Source of the DNA: Diaporthe sp. PMI_573
Taxonomy: Eukaryota; Ascomycota; Sordariomycetes; Diaporthales; Diaporthaceae
Assembly (NCBI GenBank): GCA_021399435.1
Contig: JAJTUP010000027.1
Coordinates: 310,001 to 374,000 of the forward strand
Length of the DNA stretch: 64,000 bases
Reading direction: 5' to 3'
Part shown: one piece after another, positions 41,237 to 55,000 of the stretch
Position numbering within the stretch: the stretch's first letter is position 1
Layout of the letters: each line of letters starts with the position of its first letter
The notes under the pieces: generated by a model
Databases searched by the model: none
Seen by the model: only the letters and a program-made list of their open reading frames with translations
What the model was told of the DNA's origin: nothing
Position numbers and translations under genes: made by a program

Positions 41237-41848
41237 GACGGCAAGCCAAAACCTGCCCGTGCCGCACCGGGTCGAGCTCGATCGGCCATGATTCTGTGAC
41301 AGAGGAGCAAGAAGTAGGCTATTTTCTGGCTCTTTGCTGGGAACTGCCACAGATGGGGGAAATGCTTTTTTTTTTAATATATATATATCGTCTTGGGTAG
41401 TCGTGTGTGTACCCTTTGAAAACACCACTGAATGACAAATCTCATCCCATCGCACATAGGGCGGTCAAAACCACTCGTCTGATTTGGAGAATGTGCCCGA
41501 AAACAATGATTACCCCCCCTCTTGGGCCCCTCTTGGGGAACCATCAACGAGTACACGGCCCGGCAGGTCATCATGAAACCTAGCGACCCTTTTGGCTTTG
41601 CAGTGTTATTTCCAAGCGTTGGCACTGTTCTGCCTCCCTTGCGCTAGTACGAAGTACGGGGCTGTGGGTTGAAACAAGCCAATCGTGAACTCTCTATTCT
41701 GAAGCCTGCAGGAATTCCTTGTGCAGCCGAGGTTCTCGGACCCAGATGGCAAAGGAAGGATTTCAGTCTCGAATATTTTTGAAAAGATATATACACAAAT
41801 CATTCAGATTCCTGGGCGGAGTCTCGAGGCGAGTGTGAGGCTGCAATC
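41237..41848. other. Intergenic region ATG29 to P450
   Basis: About 610 bp with the ATG29 3' UTR and the P450 promoter. It contains a T-run followed by (at)n at 41367-41390. No gene is seen. Confidence 0.7.
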
Positions 41849-43756
41849 ATGTCTCCTCTGGGGTTTTTTGATGCTGGAGGTTGGTCTCCATCCAACATCA
41901 TCACCATCCAGACCGTGGTCCTGTTGACTGTCGCTTGGCTGGCCTACCAGATCCTCAAGGCCCTCTACAACGTGTCTCCCTTCCACCCCCTCAGCCACGT
42001 CCCAGGCCCAAAGCTGGCGGCGGCAACCTACCTGCCCGAGTTCTACTACGATGTGATCAAGTTTGGTCGGTACACGAGGGAGATTAAGGAGATGCACAAG
42101 AATTATGGCCCGCTCGTCCGAATTAACCCTTATGAAATCCACTGCAGCGATATCAACTTCAGCGACGAAATCTACGCTGGTGGCGGCCGCAAACGCGATA
42201 AGCCAGCGCATCAGGTCGGTGGGACGGTGTAAGTGATCCTCCCCATCTCACTCGGCCGTGACTCATATAAGCATCGTATCAGGATCAACTTGTCCGAGTT
42301 CGGAACGATCGATCATGACCTTCAGTCAGTATCACTCTTCTCCTACGGATCCCCGTCTTTCATGTTTTGCAATGTTCCACAACGCATCACTTCAGGACCC
42401 ATAGCAGGACTAACGTAATATATAGTAGGGCAAGGCGTGCCCCTGTGGCTAGGTTCTTCTCTCGCGGCAATGTCGCGAAGCTGGAGGGTGAGATCAAGGA
42501 GCACGTCCAGGTGCTGTGCGACAAGCTGCTCAGGCAGAACGGCAAGGAGCCGTTCGACGTCAAGACCGCATACAGCTGCTTCACAGCTGATGTGATATCT
42601 TGTGAGTAATCCGTATTCCTGTCCAGAGGGGAACGCCGTGTCCTTGCGAAGTTTAACAGCGTCTCAAAAATACTGACGCGCTCCCGTGGAGCCTACTCTT
42701 TCGGCCAGAGCTTTGGCTTTCTCGACCAGGAGGGATGGTACCCCAACTTCAAGGACCCGACTGAAGCTGCCCTGCAGACCTCGCATTTCTTCAGGTTCTT
42801 CCCATTCCTAAAGCACCTGGACCAGCTGGCGACCTGGTTTGTGGACTACCTCCCAGAGGACGTAGCCCTCTTCGTCCGGACTTTGCAGATCGAGATCCCA
42901 GCCAGTATCAACCAGACCAGGGAGAACGTAGAGGCCGGCCTCATCAGGTCCGAAAAGAGGCCAACCATATTTGGGTCTTTGCTTCTGGAGGAGGAGTTGC
43001 AGTCCACCGAGAAGGGCACCAAAAGGCTTGCAGCCGAGGGCTTTGCCATCCTCGGCGCCGGCACAGAGACGACCGCTTCCGCCTTGGCCGTCATCACGTA
43101 CCACCTGCTAACAAAGCCTCACCTCCTTGGGAAACTGACGTCGGAGCTCGAGCAATTCGGCATCACAAAGTCCCCGCGGGAACTGCCGACCTTCCCTGAC
43201 TTGGAAAGACTACCCTACCTCGGCGCTGTGATCCAGGAGGGCCTGCGTCTCTCGTATGGAGTGGCGTCTCGCACCGCCCGAATAGCCACCGAGGAGGATC
43301 TGATCTACCGAGGGGAATGGAACAAGAAGCCAGTGGAGCACGTCATCCCGCGGGGCTACGCCGTTGGGATGTCGGCTTATATCGCGCACCACGACGAGGC
43401 GGTCTTCCCCAGCTCCGACGAGTTCATCCCCGAGCGGTGGCTTGACGAGCAGAACCAACGCCGCAAGGAGGTCGAGAAGGGTCAAATGGCTTTCTCGAAG
43501 GGCAGCCGAAAGTGTTTAGCCATGAAGTATGTTGTGCTCTACGTAGATACCTCGATACCTTGAACCGGTGCTGACCAGTGACTGGACTAGCCTGGCACTC
43601 TGCGAGATCCACTTTGTCGTTGCGGCCCTGGCTGTCCGGGTCTTTCCTCACATGACCCTGTTTGAGACAACTGAGGATGACGTGCTATACGATCATGACA
43701 TGTTCATACCAATGGTCAAGGCTGGCAGCAAGGGCATTCGGGTCACTATTAATTGA
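41849..43756 (+). CDS. Cytochrome P450 monooxygenase
   Basis: Microsomal heme-thiolate monooxygenase, similar to trichodiene oxygenase or benzoate-hydroxylase-type fungal P450s; substrate unknown. Five exons: 41849-42228, 42283-42324, 42426-42601, 42692-43526 and 43591-43756, giving 532 aa. An N-terminal membrane anchor lies near 17-40 ([20 protein letters not shown]), followed by the hinge HVPGPKLAA. Exons 2 and 3 give [20 protein letters not shown], the conserved helix C region. The I-helix is GAGTETTAS (residues 321-329), the K-helix ExxR is EGLR (382-385), and PERW is at 446-449. The heme loop is [12 protein letters not shown] with the thiolate Cys at 474; Ala476 stands where Gly is usual. 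Some junctions use less typical signals (donor GTCAGT, acceptor GGAG), but the frame joins exactly. It may take part in secondary metabolism; no backbone synthase lies in the window. Confidence 0.85.
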
Positions 43757-43974
43757 ACGCATCGCCCCAGGAGCGTTGGCGATTTAGTCGAGATAGACTG
43801 TGAGGTTTCTGACCCTTACTACAATTGCATACGTTTTTACAGTAACAGAGCCGCACCCTCAAAGAATACAAGAGCAGTACTGCAGAGCCCCCTATAGCTT
43901 GATTACTATCCTATACGAGGGTTTTCCACCCGGGGGTTTTCCACAGGAGAGGTTCCCAAGGGAGGTCAACCATT

Positions 43975-44977
43975 CTACAACAGTTTAATCTCACAAGAGG
44001 CCAGGCCGTGAAGAATAACCAGGTGTTCCACTATGAGCTCGACCGTGTCGAAGTACTGCTTGAACTCCTGGATGAAGTCCGGGACGGGATTGTCGAGCCA
44101 ATCACGGTGGAAGAGTGTACGGATTGTGTCCTCGGTCCACAATCCCTCAAACGACCCGAACGCCTGGCGAAAGATCTCGAAGCGGTATAGGGCCCTCTCG
44201 GTGCGCACCCCGCTCTGCACGTTTGGCGGGGCGCTCCTGTAGCTTCTTCGAGAGCGCCTGGTTACGCCGCGCACTGTTCGATGCAGACATCTGCGAGCGT
44301 GCGCACGGCGTGGTGTAGCTTCTCCAGCCTGGAGACCTCCCAGAAGCCGCAGCGGCTCGTGAGATATTGGTTCCTGATGCCTGTCAAGGATAGTGCCAAT
44401 TTGGTGAAGACACAAAGCCTCACAGGAAACGGCAGGTCCCATAAAACCGCACGCTCGCATAGCATGAACCTAGTTTGGCTGAAGCTCCCCGAGGGCTTCC
44501 TCGACTGTACTGTCCGCACTGACATATGGCTGCTACGCACAGGTGTAATCAATAGGAAAGCTCACGGCGCAAGCTGCCTCGCCCAGCACGCCAGAAGCCA
44601 TACCAAGCATGTTGGCAATCAGGTTCTTTCAGTTTACATTCCTGTTTGGCAGTATTAATAACTGACAAACAGGTCAAACAAAAGGTGCAGACGGAAACAT
44701 TCGTGAATACATAGCATAAGGAAAGAAGATGGGGGGGGGGAACGTCCTTTTTGTCGGGGAGGAAACTGAGGATCACGATCCACAGCTCGACGGGCAGGTT
44801 CTGCATATAATCTTGGGCAAGATCATATCTTTTGAACCCCACGATCCTTTTTCTGGATTCGATGGCATTATTTCGGAGCTCTGAGTATATATTGAGGCGT
44901 GCCAGGACTTTCTTTCTGAGATCAAGGAAATCTTCTTCGAAATAAGGATCGACCATGGCGTCTGTAGCCGCATCCAT
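43975..44977 (-). CDS. F-box-like protein, exon structure unresolved
   Basis: From ATG 44977 the minus strand encodes MDAATDAMVDPYFEEDF, then an F-box-like helix set DYMQNLPVELWIVILSFLPD. Further coding-like segments follow in different frames: a segment with SHMSVRTVQSRK and WEVSRLEKLHHAVRTLADVC (about 44540-44270), and a 3' segment with ERALYRFEIFRQAFGSFEGL and PVPDFIQEFKQYFDTVEL, ending at 43975. The last segment fits fungal F-box-containing proteins. Introns must lie around 44760-44640, and perhaps one near 44270 where the frame changes without clear splice sites. A frameshifted or decaying copy is therefore possible. Partner and substrate of any SCF complex are unknown. Confidence 0.45.
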
Positions 44978-45330
44978 CTGTAGCACGAATGTCAACTTTG
45001 CGCTGTGCTGAGGACACTAGGCCCGTCTTTGTCAGTGGGCAAACTGATAGGCAGTGGTAAAGATGCGAGTTGAAAACCGAAGTTTCTTGTTTCGGGGCGA
45101 GGCTTTGGGATTAGAACTGGAAATTTTGGAATCTCGTGCGTGTGTAAATTTGGTCCGGATCTTTTTGTTTCTTTCTGTTTCTGCGTTCTTGTCTGGGTCG
45201 AAATTTTGCCATCGTCTGGGCTTCCAAGGCGGATCAGATATGGTCAAGTGATCCAGTCTAGTGCGGGTTAGAAAGCACGAATCCCCGGGCGGACCGGAAT
45301 CACTACCAGCTAGGGCTCCCAGTCGGATAG

Positions 45331-46517
45331 CTACCCAAAGCGATATTGTGCCCAGGCAAAATTTCCCTCCTGCAGAGTCCAGATCTGTTTCCCGACGTCC
45401 AGGCCAGCAGCACCGGCGGCTACGTGCACAGGCATCAAGTGATCCATCCACGGGTGGGCTTGCTTAGAGTCAGCACGGCCACACACGGCGGCCAGCATCA
45501 TTTGCCTTTGCTCCACGGGCGCCTCCACAGCCTCCTTCAGTGCGTTGTCGAAAGACACAGCGTAAGGAAGTGGTTTTTTCGGGTCGTCTGAAGTCATTAC
45601 GTCCCACGTGTCCTCAAGATTATGAACAGACATGCCTGCACCAATTATGACAACACCTTCGTCTCGAAGAGAAGCGACAGCCTGCCCAAGGCGGTAATGC
45701 TGGTCTGGGTCGTCGGACTTGAAGAGGGAGACTTGGACCAGGGGGACGTTGAGGGGGTTCTCAACCGGATCGAATGCTAATAGCCATCAGCATCATGGCT
45801 CGTGGCCCATTTACTTCTAGAGTCTCATCCACACACCAACGTGAAATCCGGCCCAGACTCCATGATCTAGTCCTCGTTTCACACCTTGGGCCTTGATGCC
45901 TGCTGACGAGAGCAAGTCCAGGATATGGCTTGCTAGTGTTGGATCTCCCTTGCTGGGGTATTTCGCCTGATACATGTAGTCAGGAAAACCGTAGAAACTG
46001 TTGCTCGGTCAGTTGCATGCGGAGGATCAATATGTACAAGGCCAGACGCACTCGTATATCAGATCGTTCTCAACGACACTATTTATCAGGATAAGATCGG
46101 GCTTCGCCTGCCAATGAGCGCTGAAGACGACGACTGCCTTTGGCTTCACCTTTTGGGTGATCTCTTTTCCGATGTTCTGGAGCACCGGATAAACAGCGTG
46201 TTCCTTATTGTACATTACATCTGGCTGATTTCAACGTTGGCTTTAGCCTTCAGAAAAGGAAAGGATGGGACTTCGAAACCTACGCCTCCATGGCTAAAGA
46301 AATAGACGGGTGGCCTAGAAGATATGGTCACTCTCGTGTTGGAAAGTCCGCTCTGGGACCTCGATCTCGATCTCCAAAGGGCCGCGGCCGTGGCCGCCTT
46401 GGAGACTTGCGAGGGCGCCGGCAGCCCGGGGAGCAATGAGGCGTAGAACGCTGCCACCAAGGCGACAACAATCGATACTATGGCAATGACAACCCTGAAG
46501 GGTCCTTGGGTAGCCAT
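45331..46517 (-). CDS. Extradiol ring-cleavage dioxygenase, 4,5-DOPA dioxygenase-like
   Basis: LigB-family non-heme Fe/Zn dioxygenase of the DODA group; the substrate is probably an aromatic catechol, undetermined. Four exons on the minus strand: 46517-46284, 46224-46052, 45997-45837 and 45776-45331, giving 337 aa. Splicing restores VYFFSHGGPDVMY, then KPKAVVVFSAHWQ, then IYDFYGFPDYMYQAKYPSKG, DHGVWAGFHVAFDPVE and the final HLMPVHVAAGAAG. The four metal or catalytic histidines of the family (H76 in SHGG, H115 in SAHW, the HGVW and PVH histidines) are all present. Unusually, about 70 residues precede the domain and begin with a hydrophobic helix (FRVVIAIVSIVVALVAAFYA), a signal anchor not found in the soluble plant and bacterial enzymes. 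It shares a 391-bp divergent spacer with the thioesterase gene. Confidence 0.87.
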
Positions 46518-47833
<1,316 letters not shown>

Positions 47834-48503
47834 TGATTCTATAGGCACAAACACAACACCAGTTCCCGGGTCGAGCACTTGAGGTGTCTGGGTTACGGTG
47901 TATTCGAAATAAGTGGTCCGGGATCCAGCAAAGAAGCTTGAGTTGCAGCTTGGGAAAGCGTGAACCGACGTGAACCGGTGATTGATAGAGGCTACCTCCA
48001 GTCCATCTAGAGAGAGTCATGGTGGAGGTGAGCATTTGACGTGACAAGTAGCCCAGCATTCAGGTCCCAGGCGGTTGGAAATTAATTCAAGCGCCTAGAG
48101 GGTCTTGGAAGACTCGAAATGCATGATTGTTCTTCAAACGGTCCCCTAGCGCGGATTCCCCGTGTCGTCCAACCTTTCTGCTGCCTCGTGCTGCCTCGCG
48201 CTGCCTCCAGTTCAACGACCTTTACTTTCCGTCTTCACACTCTACCTCGAGGAACTTCATCAAATCCCATCCCCTACAGAACTCCAAACCATTCTCGTAA
48301 GTACCAGCCGTCACTGCAACCTTCCACGGCCAGTGCTGTCGGCCTTTCACCTCGACGCGTCCCTCGAGTAGCAAAACCTCCACATCCGCCACCCTGTCTC
48401 TGTCCATCTTCAGTCTTGGACCATTCTGCCCCATGAACAAGGTTTGAAGTGCTGCAAGCTAACTTGTCTCACCGTCAAGCCCTGCGAGCGGAGTCCCATC
48501 AAG
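47834..48503. other. Intergenic region, thioesterase to small basic protein gene
   Basis: About 670 bp. A direct repeat of gctgcctcg lies near 48180-48200, and the proximal sequence is C/T-rich before ATG 48504. No gene is seen. Confidence 0.6.
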
Positions 48504-48951
48504 ATGGCAAGCACCAAAGAATCTACAACCTTGAACGAGGCCCAGACCAACTTCCTGGCGCTTTTGATGCGAAACATCAACAGCAAGCCCGACATCGACG
48601 TAAGTCCTTCCTTCTAATGAACCTTGTTCCTCTTTTGGGAATCTGCAGCAACTGACATCACTATTCTTACCTTGTCCAAAGTTCGAGGCCGTTGCCAAGG
48701 AACTTGGAATCAACGAGAAGTCTGCCAAGGAGCGCTTTCGCCTTCTGTCCATCAAGATGGGCTGGAAGGACGCCCCTAACACCCCAAAGAAGCCCACCGG
48801 AGTCACCAAGCGCACTCCGGCCAAGCTTGGAAGCGGAAAGAAAGGTGGAAGGGGCAAGGTGGTGACTCCCGACAACCGCGATGATTCTGATGAGGAGGTG
48901 AAGAAGATGGACGACTCTGATGAGTTGGTCAAGGACGAGGGAGAGGCCTGA
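48504..48951 (+). CDS. Small charged hypothetical protein with Myb/SANT-like helix set
   Basis: Two exons, 48504-48599 and 48682-48951, 121 aa. The intron 48600-48681 is GTAAGT to AAAG in phase 0. The N-terminal half (EAQTNFLALLMRNINSKPDI followed by DFEAVAKELGINEKSAKERF) looks like a short helical DNA-binding fold of the Myb/SANT-like type often seen in filamentous fungi. The C-terminal half is basic (KRTPAKLGSGKKGGRGK), then acidic (DDSDEEVKKMDDSDELVKDE). A nuclear, chromatin-related role is plausible but inferred from composition only. The specific family is not recognised. Confidence 0.75.
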
Positions 48952-50597
48952 AAGCAGGCCCACTCAGGTGGCGGCTTGGATTCGAGCGCTCCTCTCACTC
49001 CTGTCTGTGGGGTCTGATTGCTTGCTGGTGGGACTGCATCTCGACCTGAGAACACGTGCGCAATGGTCACGACTGGGCCTAATATCTCTCGGGCTATTGA
49101 TAGATACACAAGAAAAGCAGAAACTTCAGACAACCTCTGCAACCCCTGGCTCGATGAAACTTGGCAGGTGTCTCCTTGATTTACCCGTGCACGACGAATG
49201 AGTGTTCTGCTGCCCTCAAAGTTGTGAGGCTCCCACGCGGGCCCGAAGCGGAACGAGCCCTTGCCCGCTCTCTACAGAGCTTCTTCCCATGAAACGGATC
49301 TCACATTCCGCATCATGATCGGACGTTCCACGACCTGATTCTTCGTCAAAAGGTGAAGTGCTCACGGCCCATCTCTGAGCCAGCTTCTAAATTCCTCGGC
49401 TCAATACACCGTCTCCAATGAAAACGTACATGGGCAGCCGGAAAGTGTCTGTTGAGCCAAAGCCGTTTGGCTTTTGGTTTCAACTTTCAGGGGAGTTCAA
49501 GCCCCGAAGAGGTCTGTGGTAGCAAATCCCATGTAATCGTCACAACCATGGTCCCGCCCAATGATTGAGGACCTTATCTGGAATGGATTGACGAGGTTGG
49601 GTAGATGCTAATAAAATGGTACCATTATCTGGCCCCAGAGCCCTGAAAACAACCAAGTTGAAGTGCTTTCTTCCCCACGGGCATCAAGCACAAAACAAAG
49701 ACTAATCTCAGGTGACAATTGGGTTGACAGGGTGCTTCAACAGTCACCAACCTGGAAGGCCTTTCACACCAAGACTAGGCAGCTGGCTACTGAAACAAAC
49801 TCTTCGAAGAGACATAACCTGTATAAACTCTTGACCTTGAAGGACAGTTGCAGTGACCTATGGGGATAACCACAAAAAAAAAAAAACGAATATCACATAC
49901 TCTAGCTCAAGCCTCAAGTGCATGGTCATGACCAAAGTTGGGCAGACCGTGAACAAACATTTCCAGCACGACAAACCCGAGAAACACAATACAGATAAAG
50001 ACTCCCACAAAAAAAAAAGGTACTATAGGTCCACATTTTCAATGAGCCATCCAAAGTAGCACTGCGAGAAGATCTGGCGGCTCTGTGCTCTGTGCCCTGC
50101 TCTGTGTATTCCCAGCTTGCGTCCAGCTCGCCCAGACGGTGAGGTTCAAGTCCAGACCGCGACGGGTGCTCGGGAGGATCGCCTTTACCTGTGGAAGCAG
50201 GCGGAAGCAGGCGGAAGCAGGCGGATTCTGCGGGCCGGTCACTATTTGAGAGCAATCTGGCCCAGCTCAGAGCTTGAAAAAGTCTTTCCTTCTTAACCAT
50301 CTCCATTCCCATCAACTGAGTCAAGGCACAGTCCTCTCTTGTTTACCCCTCCCCTCCCCTGGGATACTGCCACCACCACACCAGCACAGAGGTGCTGGAC
50401 CCCCCTCCCCTCCCATGGCACATGGCAGGTTGGGACGAAAGACAAAGGCCTTTTGGAAAGGCCCGTGCGTTAGCATGCCAGGCCTTCCTCCTTCCATGTA
50501 CGAGGGCAGCTGCACACACTTACCTCTTGCCCCTCGAGATTCGTTTACCGTTCGCGAATTTCTGACCATCGCGATCAACAAAAAAAAAGCCGTCAAG
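48952..50597. other. Intergenic region
   Basis: About 1.6 kb with no accepted gene. A-runs occur at 49874-49886 and 50010-50018, and a gcggaagcag repeat (three copies) at about 50196-50222. The last 250 bp are pyrimidine-rich and probably the promoter and leader of the gene at 50598. Confidence 0.6.
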
Positions 50598-52099
50598 ATG
50601 GCGGCCAACGAGCAGGACCGCAAGAAGGCGGCCGGCCTCCAGAAGGCGCTGGAGACCGTAAGTACACCCTGTCTTCCCTTCCGACCGCAGCAAATGCACA
50701 TGCAAACGCACATGCAAACGCACATGCAAACGCGAATCTTCTGACAACCTAACAGCAGCTTCTCGCCCTCGAGAAGCTGGGCGCCCTCCCCACCCCGGCG
50801 GCGGACGAGGTCCGCAACATCGTCGCCGAGGGCATTGCCGACAAGTTCGGCGAGCCTTACCGAAACTTCCCCTGTGCCCGCGAGGGTATCGAGATCCGTC
50901 GGGACGCAGTCCCAAAGCAGTGCTCGCTCAGAAGGAGCGTCGAGGGATTCGTTGCAAACGCATCGTAAGTCCACCTCATCAGCCCCCCCCCCTTCACCAA
51001 CCTTCAAGCCCGGCAGCATCGCATCTCCCTTCAGGGCCATGTTTCCTCGTCTATAGCGCCTCGGTGGGGTTTCATCATCAGCCATGACCTGCAGGACCAT
51101 TCCCTGCCTCCCTCAAACCACTCCCTTGAACACGCTTGCGCACCTTCTTTCCATCATCACTGACAGTCCAAGAGACTGTGGACTGTCGAGTCACAACCCC
51201 TCTGAACGCTCTCTACCTTTAACCCAACCGCCGATCTGCTGCCAGTCCACCAAGCCTTCCGGGCTCTCATCTTGACGCTGACAACTAATGCTCTCAAAAG
51301 CTCCCTCGAGAAAACCACCAAGACCAAGGGCCGGGAGAGCCCAAGGAAGGCGTAAGTCACAGCTTGGTCGATGCTTCCATTCTTTCCTCCAATTCTCAAC
51401 TCTCCTGAAGGATGGCTAATGAACTCCCAGGGCCAGCGTCGCCAAGCCGACTACTGCCAAGGATCGTGCGACATTCAGTGCGCTTGCTCAGGTCAACAAG
51501 CCTCAGCATACCCATACCCTGCGCTTGACGGTCGGACACTCTGCGCGACACGCCGAGGCCGAGCCTCGCAACACGTCCTCGCCTGGGAAGCAGCATCCAG
51601 AGACCTCTCCTAAGCCACCCAACCCCACCAAAGGTGGCACTACCCAGGACTTGCAGCAGTAAGTGAAGGTCGTACCATTGTCCAGTTCATGTCGATGCCC
51701 CTCGCTAACACTAATTGCAGGGCCAGCCTTGAGAGCGGAAAGAAAGCCTGGGATGTCTTGCTCGCCCAGAAGGCCGCTGAGAACAAGACCACCCCTGCTC
51801 GCAATAATGACCAGCGAAAGCTCACCGCGCAAGGAACGGGTAATCCATCAGCTTCCGTCACTCAGGGAACAGGGGCCGGACTGCGTAAAGACGGACGAAT
51901 TGCGACTGCTGCGGGCCCCAAGAACGCAACGAGTGCACCGACCAAGGGAGCCATGGCTTCTCAGTCACTCGAGGCCACCGCTGAGACCAGTGGCGAGGGA
52001 CGTGATCGCCGCACTACTCCCGGAAAGTCGGGCAAGCCCAAGTCATCACGCAAGCCCAGCATCGATTCCAGCGAGGATCTCATCGACTTTGGCTTCTAA
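50598..52099 (+). CDS. Hypothetical protein, five exons, disordered C-terminus
   Basis: Exons are 50598-50657, 50756-50964, 51301-51351, 51431-51658 and 51721-52099, giving 308 aa with all phases consistent. The N-terminus MAANEQDRKKAAGLQKALET is followed by a helical segment ALEKLGALPTPAADEVRNIV, then FGEPYRNFPCAREGIEI. The rest is low complexity, rich in Lys, Ala, Thr and Pro, ending SIDSSEDLIDFGF. The second acceptor is tandem (aacagcag), so a glutamine codon is optional. The second intron is unusually long for the window (336 nt). Intron 1 contains a 12-bp repeat. No family is recognised and no function is assigned. Confidence 0.7.
50695..50733. repeat. 12-bp tandem repeat (acatgcaaacgc)
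   Basis: Three to four copies of acatgcaaacgc inside the first intron of the hypothetical gene at 50598. Confidence 0.85.
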
Positions 52100-55000
52100 A
52101 CTCTCCAAGAAAGCCCTTCATACTTTACTACACCCACACGACCAAGGCTAGGGCTGTTTCATCAGTAACCCAAAGCTGCTGGAAAATCGAATCCTGCCTT
52201 TGACCTCAAATTGTTTGAGACTTGCGGAGTGCGAAAAGTGCATCCATCATGGATGGCAGCCTGTCACCTGAATAATAGCTGACGTCAGAGGAACGGAGGA
52301 GTTGGTAGACAAAACGGAAAAGGCTGCGCTATTTTGATGCGGAATGCAGACAACCTGGTTCAGATAGTGACACATGATGCGACAGCTGTGTAGTCCTAGG
52401 TTGGAGGGTTTGCGCCCATCCCATACCTCCAAATATTTGAGATTCTGTACAATAGGATGACTTGACCCATTGGTCACAATGAAATGCGGCAGACCTGAAG
52501 AGCCTGTTCTGATCTCACAGTCCTTCTGCTGAACACGTGCTGGCACGTTGTGAGTGGGTTCATGGATGTCATGGGTAGTGGTTCTCACCAAGGCAGCCAA
52601 GTCGGGGGACTTGCCTGAATTTGCAGTATCTGTACGTATTCGTAAGGCAAACCAAGGTCGGCATCCCTGGGAATTACTTCCGTGGTCTGGGTGGGCCGAA
52701 AGATGAGATGTCTATTTCCGCAGATGAGTTCTGAGCTGAGAGCTTCTGCTGCTTTCATTATCTTGGCGGCTGATTTGTGGGGTGATTCAGGCCCAGAATA
52801 TCGGTTGCCATTCAATGTTGGTGTTGAGAAGTCCTCCCATCCTGTGCCAACTCGCTCTGCTCAGCCTTAGTAATCTCTCGAGTCTATGCGAAATCATGCG
52901 GATCCCTACTTGTGTGACCATAACCCAGATGTCGTTTGAACGGAAGCATCAAGATCTGGTATTGGAATATTCTGAGCCAGTGAGGCCTCCATGGTTTTCT
53001 TTCTACACCTAGGCTCCCTATAAGATCTGAGCCCAAAATTTCAGTAACGAGCTGCTGTGGTGGAACCTACCGGAAAGACTCCCAAGCCAGGGAATCCAAA
53101 GTTTCTACGGGGGCATCTTGACATGTCCAGAGGATAGAAATCAAAGTCATGGCTCCCTAAACATGTGCGTTATGCACCGTGATCAGTGGCCTCATCTGGG
53201 GGATCATCAAGGCCATTACCATAATAAGATTGCATAGCGTTAGACTTTCAGAAGGCTGCTGCTCTTAGCTCCCCGTCAGCAATGTCTAGACAGTGGACAC
53301 AGCTCATGGGCAGCAGGGTGACTCTCATGGGCGCTGTCATGGCGGCTCTCTTGGTGCCTCAACCTTGACCTAGGTCTTCACAGCTCCTGATGTCACATTA
53401 TCCCAGTCCTTGAGTTCAGCAAGAACCCGAGCCAATGAATATTTTAAGTGGTGCGATCGAGTGCGGTACTTGTTTATTTACATTTGATGGGGACATAACG
53501 GCGTCTGACAAATATCAATTCTCAATGCTTAGAAACAATCTCTAGAGCAGGTGAATGTTCATCACCGCCCGTTCAACCGCCCATATGTCCAAAACGTCCA
53601 GAGGTCCACCCTGCCAGTACTTTTCTGAGAGCAAGTCCAACCCAATAGACCAGATATTACTATCAGTGACGACGTGGTTAGGTCTTGCATCATTGACAGA
53701 GGAGGTCAGCTGTATACTAGTTGCCATGGGACGTTATTGAATAGCCTCCAGAGTTCCTTTAAGGCTGAGTATTGGACTGGCATCTGAAGCCACCCTGGGC
53801 CGTTGCGTCAACTGGCCTCATGTTAGTGTGCACTCAGTGCCAACCCCAATTTCACACTCACCGCGACAATGGCTACTGCAACACTGATCTGTATCTGCAA
53901 TGCCGGGACAAGAAGCTGGCGGAGCTGTCAGCGTCTTGCCTCATCGAACTCTGGCCGAAGATGACCTACTTCCAGGGGCAATGCCCCTCCCCTGTCCGTT
54001 CTGACACGACGAACACTGACCACCTGCTCCCTGATTAGCTTTTCATAGGGTTGAACGATTAAGTTTGTCATACCGGTGCAACGATTTGAAGCGCAGTCGA
54101 ACCCGGAGTGGCACCCATCTGGTCACAAAGTGTCAAATACATATATTGGGTGCATTTTATGGGACCACATACCACCGATAGAGCCTCGAGCGCATTTGCG
54201 AGTCGCTTTGGGAAAAAATCAGTGACCTGGGTTGACATGTTGATATTTTGGCTTCTTACATGAGCTACATATTCCTGTGATGCATTCCTTGGGAGACTGA
54301 CATTGGCCTGGTACTTGTCAGACAGGCGGACGACAATCGATGGGCATAAAATTTGAAGTAAACCTACTGCCTGCGCCTAGTAGTTGGGCAAGGTTTGACG
54401 CACTGAATGCGAGGAGAACGAATCCGGAGAGAAGCATGTTGAGGACTTTTCGAAAGTGTCTGATCTGGAATCTGTCGAGGAGGATAAAAATTGGGCTGTG
54501 AGATAGCCCACTTGTATGACAAAAGGACTCGAACCTGGAGAGAAGGGCCATCTCCAGACAGTCTTGGGCATTGATCGCGCTTCCTTTAGGCTGTCTCGAA
54601 ATATCTAGATAAAATCATCAGCTTCACTGCACTGCCACGGACCGACCGGTTCTGGGGAGGTCTGCCAAGGTGGAGCAAAGTGGAGTGAGTGAGCTAGATT
54701 AGAAAAGCTTCCGGCAGTTTGCAATTTCTACAAGTAACACTAGCTTTCAAGGCTCATGATACTTTCGGGAACAGAATCGGAGCCGCAGGTAAGCTTGGCT
54801 CCAAAAAGATAGTGTCGTATTCCCATTTCTGGACAGCAAGCTCGAGGCTTACCTCCAATAGAGAGGCTTGCTTGCTAAGTCTCGCCCGTTCCTCTGTTTC
54901 CAGCTTTGATATTAGCTCTCAGACCCACCGCTAGAATACGACGACCAGGCTTGGCATTAAGTTCAACTTACGCGTATTATTTAGATAGACCATCCGGGTG

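Noticed and set aside
43900..43960. Direct repeat gggttttccac (two copies) after the P450
   Set aside because: Two short copies only; not sufficient for an element end or regulatory call.
53542..53740. Opposite-strand 61-aa ORFs that vaguely resemble a kinase C-lobe
   Set aside because: Too short, open on both strands, and without invariant kinase residues.
54525..54545. Possible tRNA B box (reverse complement of gactcgaacct)
   Set aside because: No A box, acceptor stem or anticodon arm can be formed around it.
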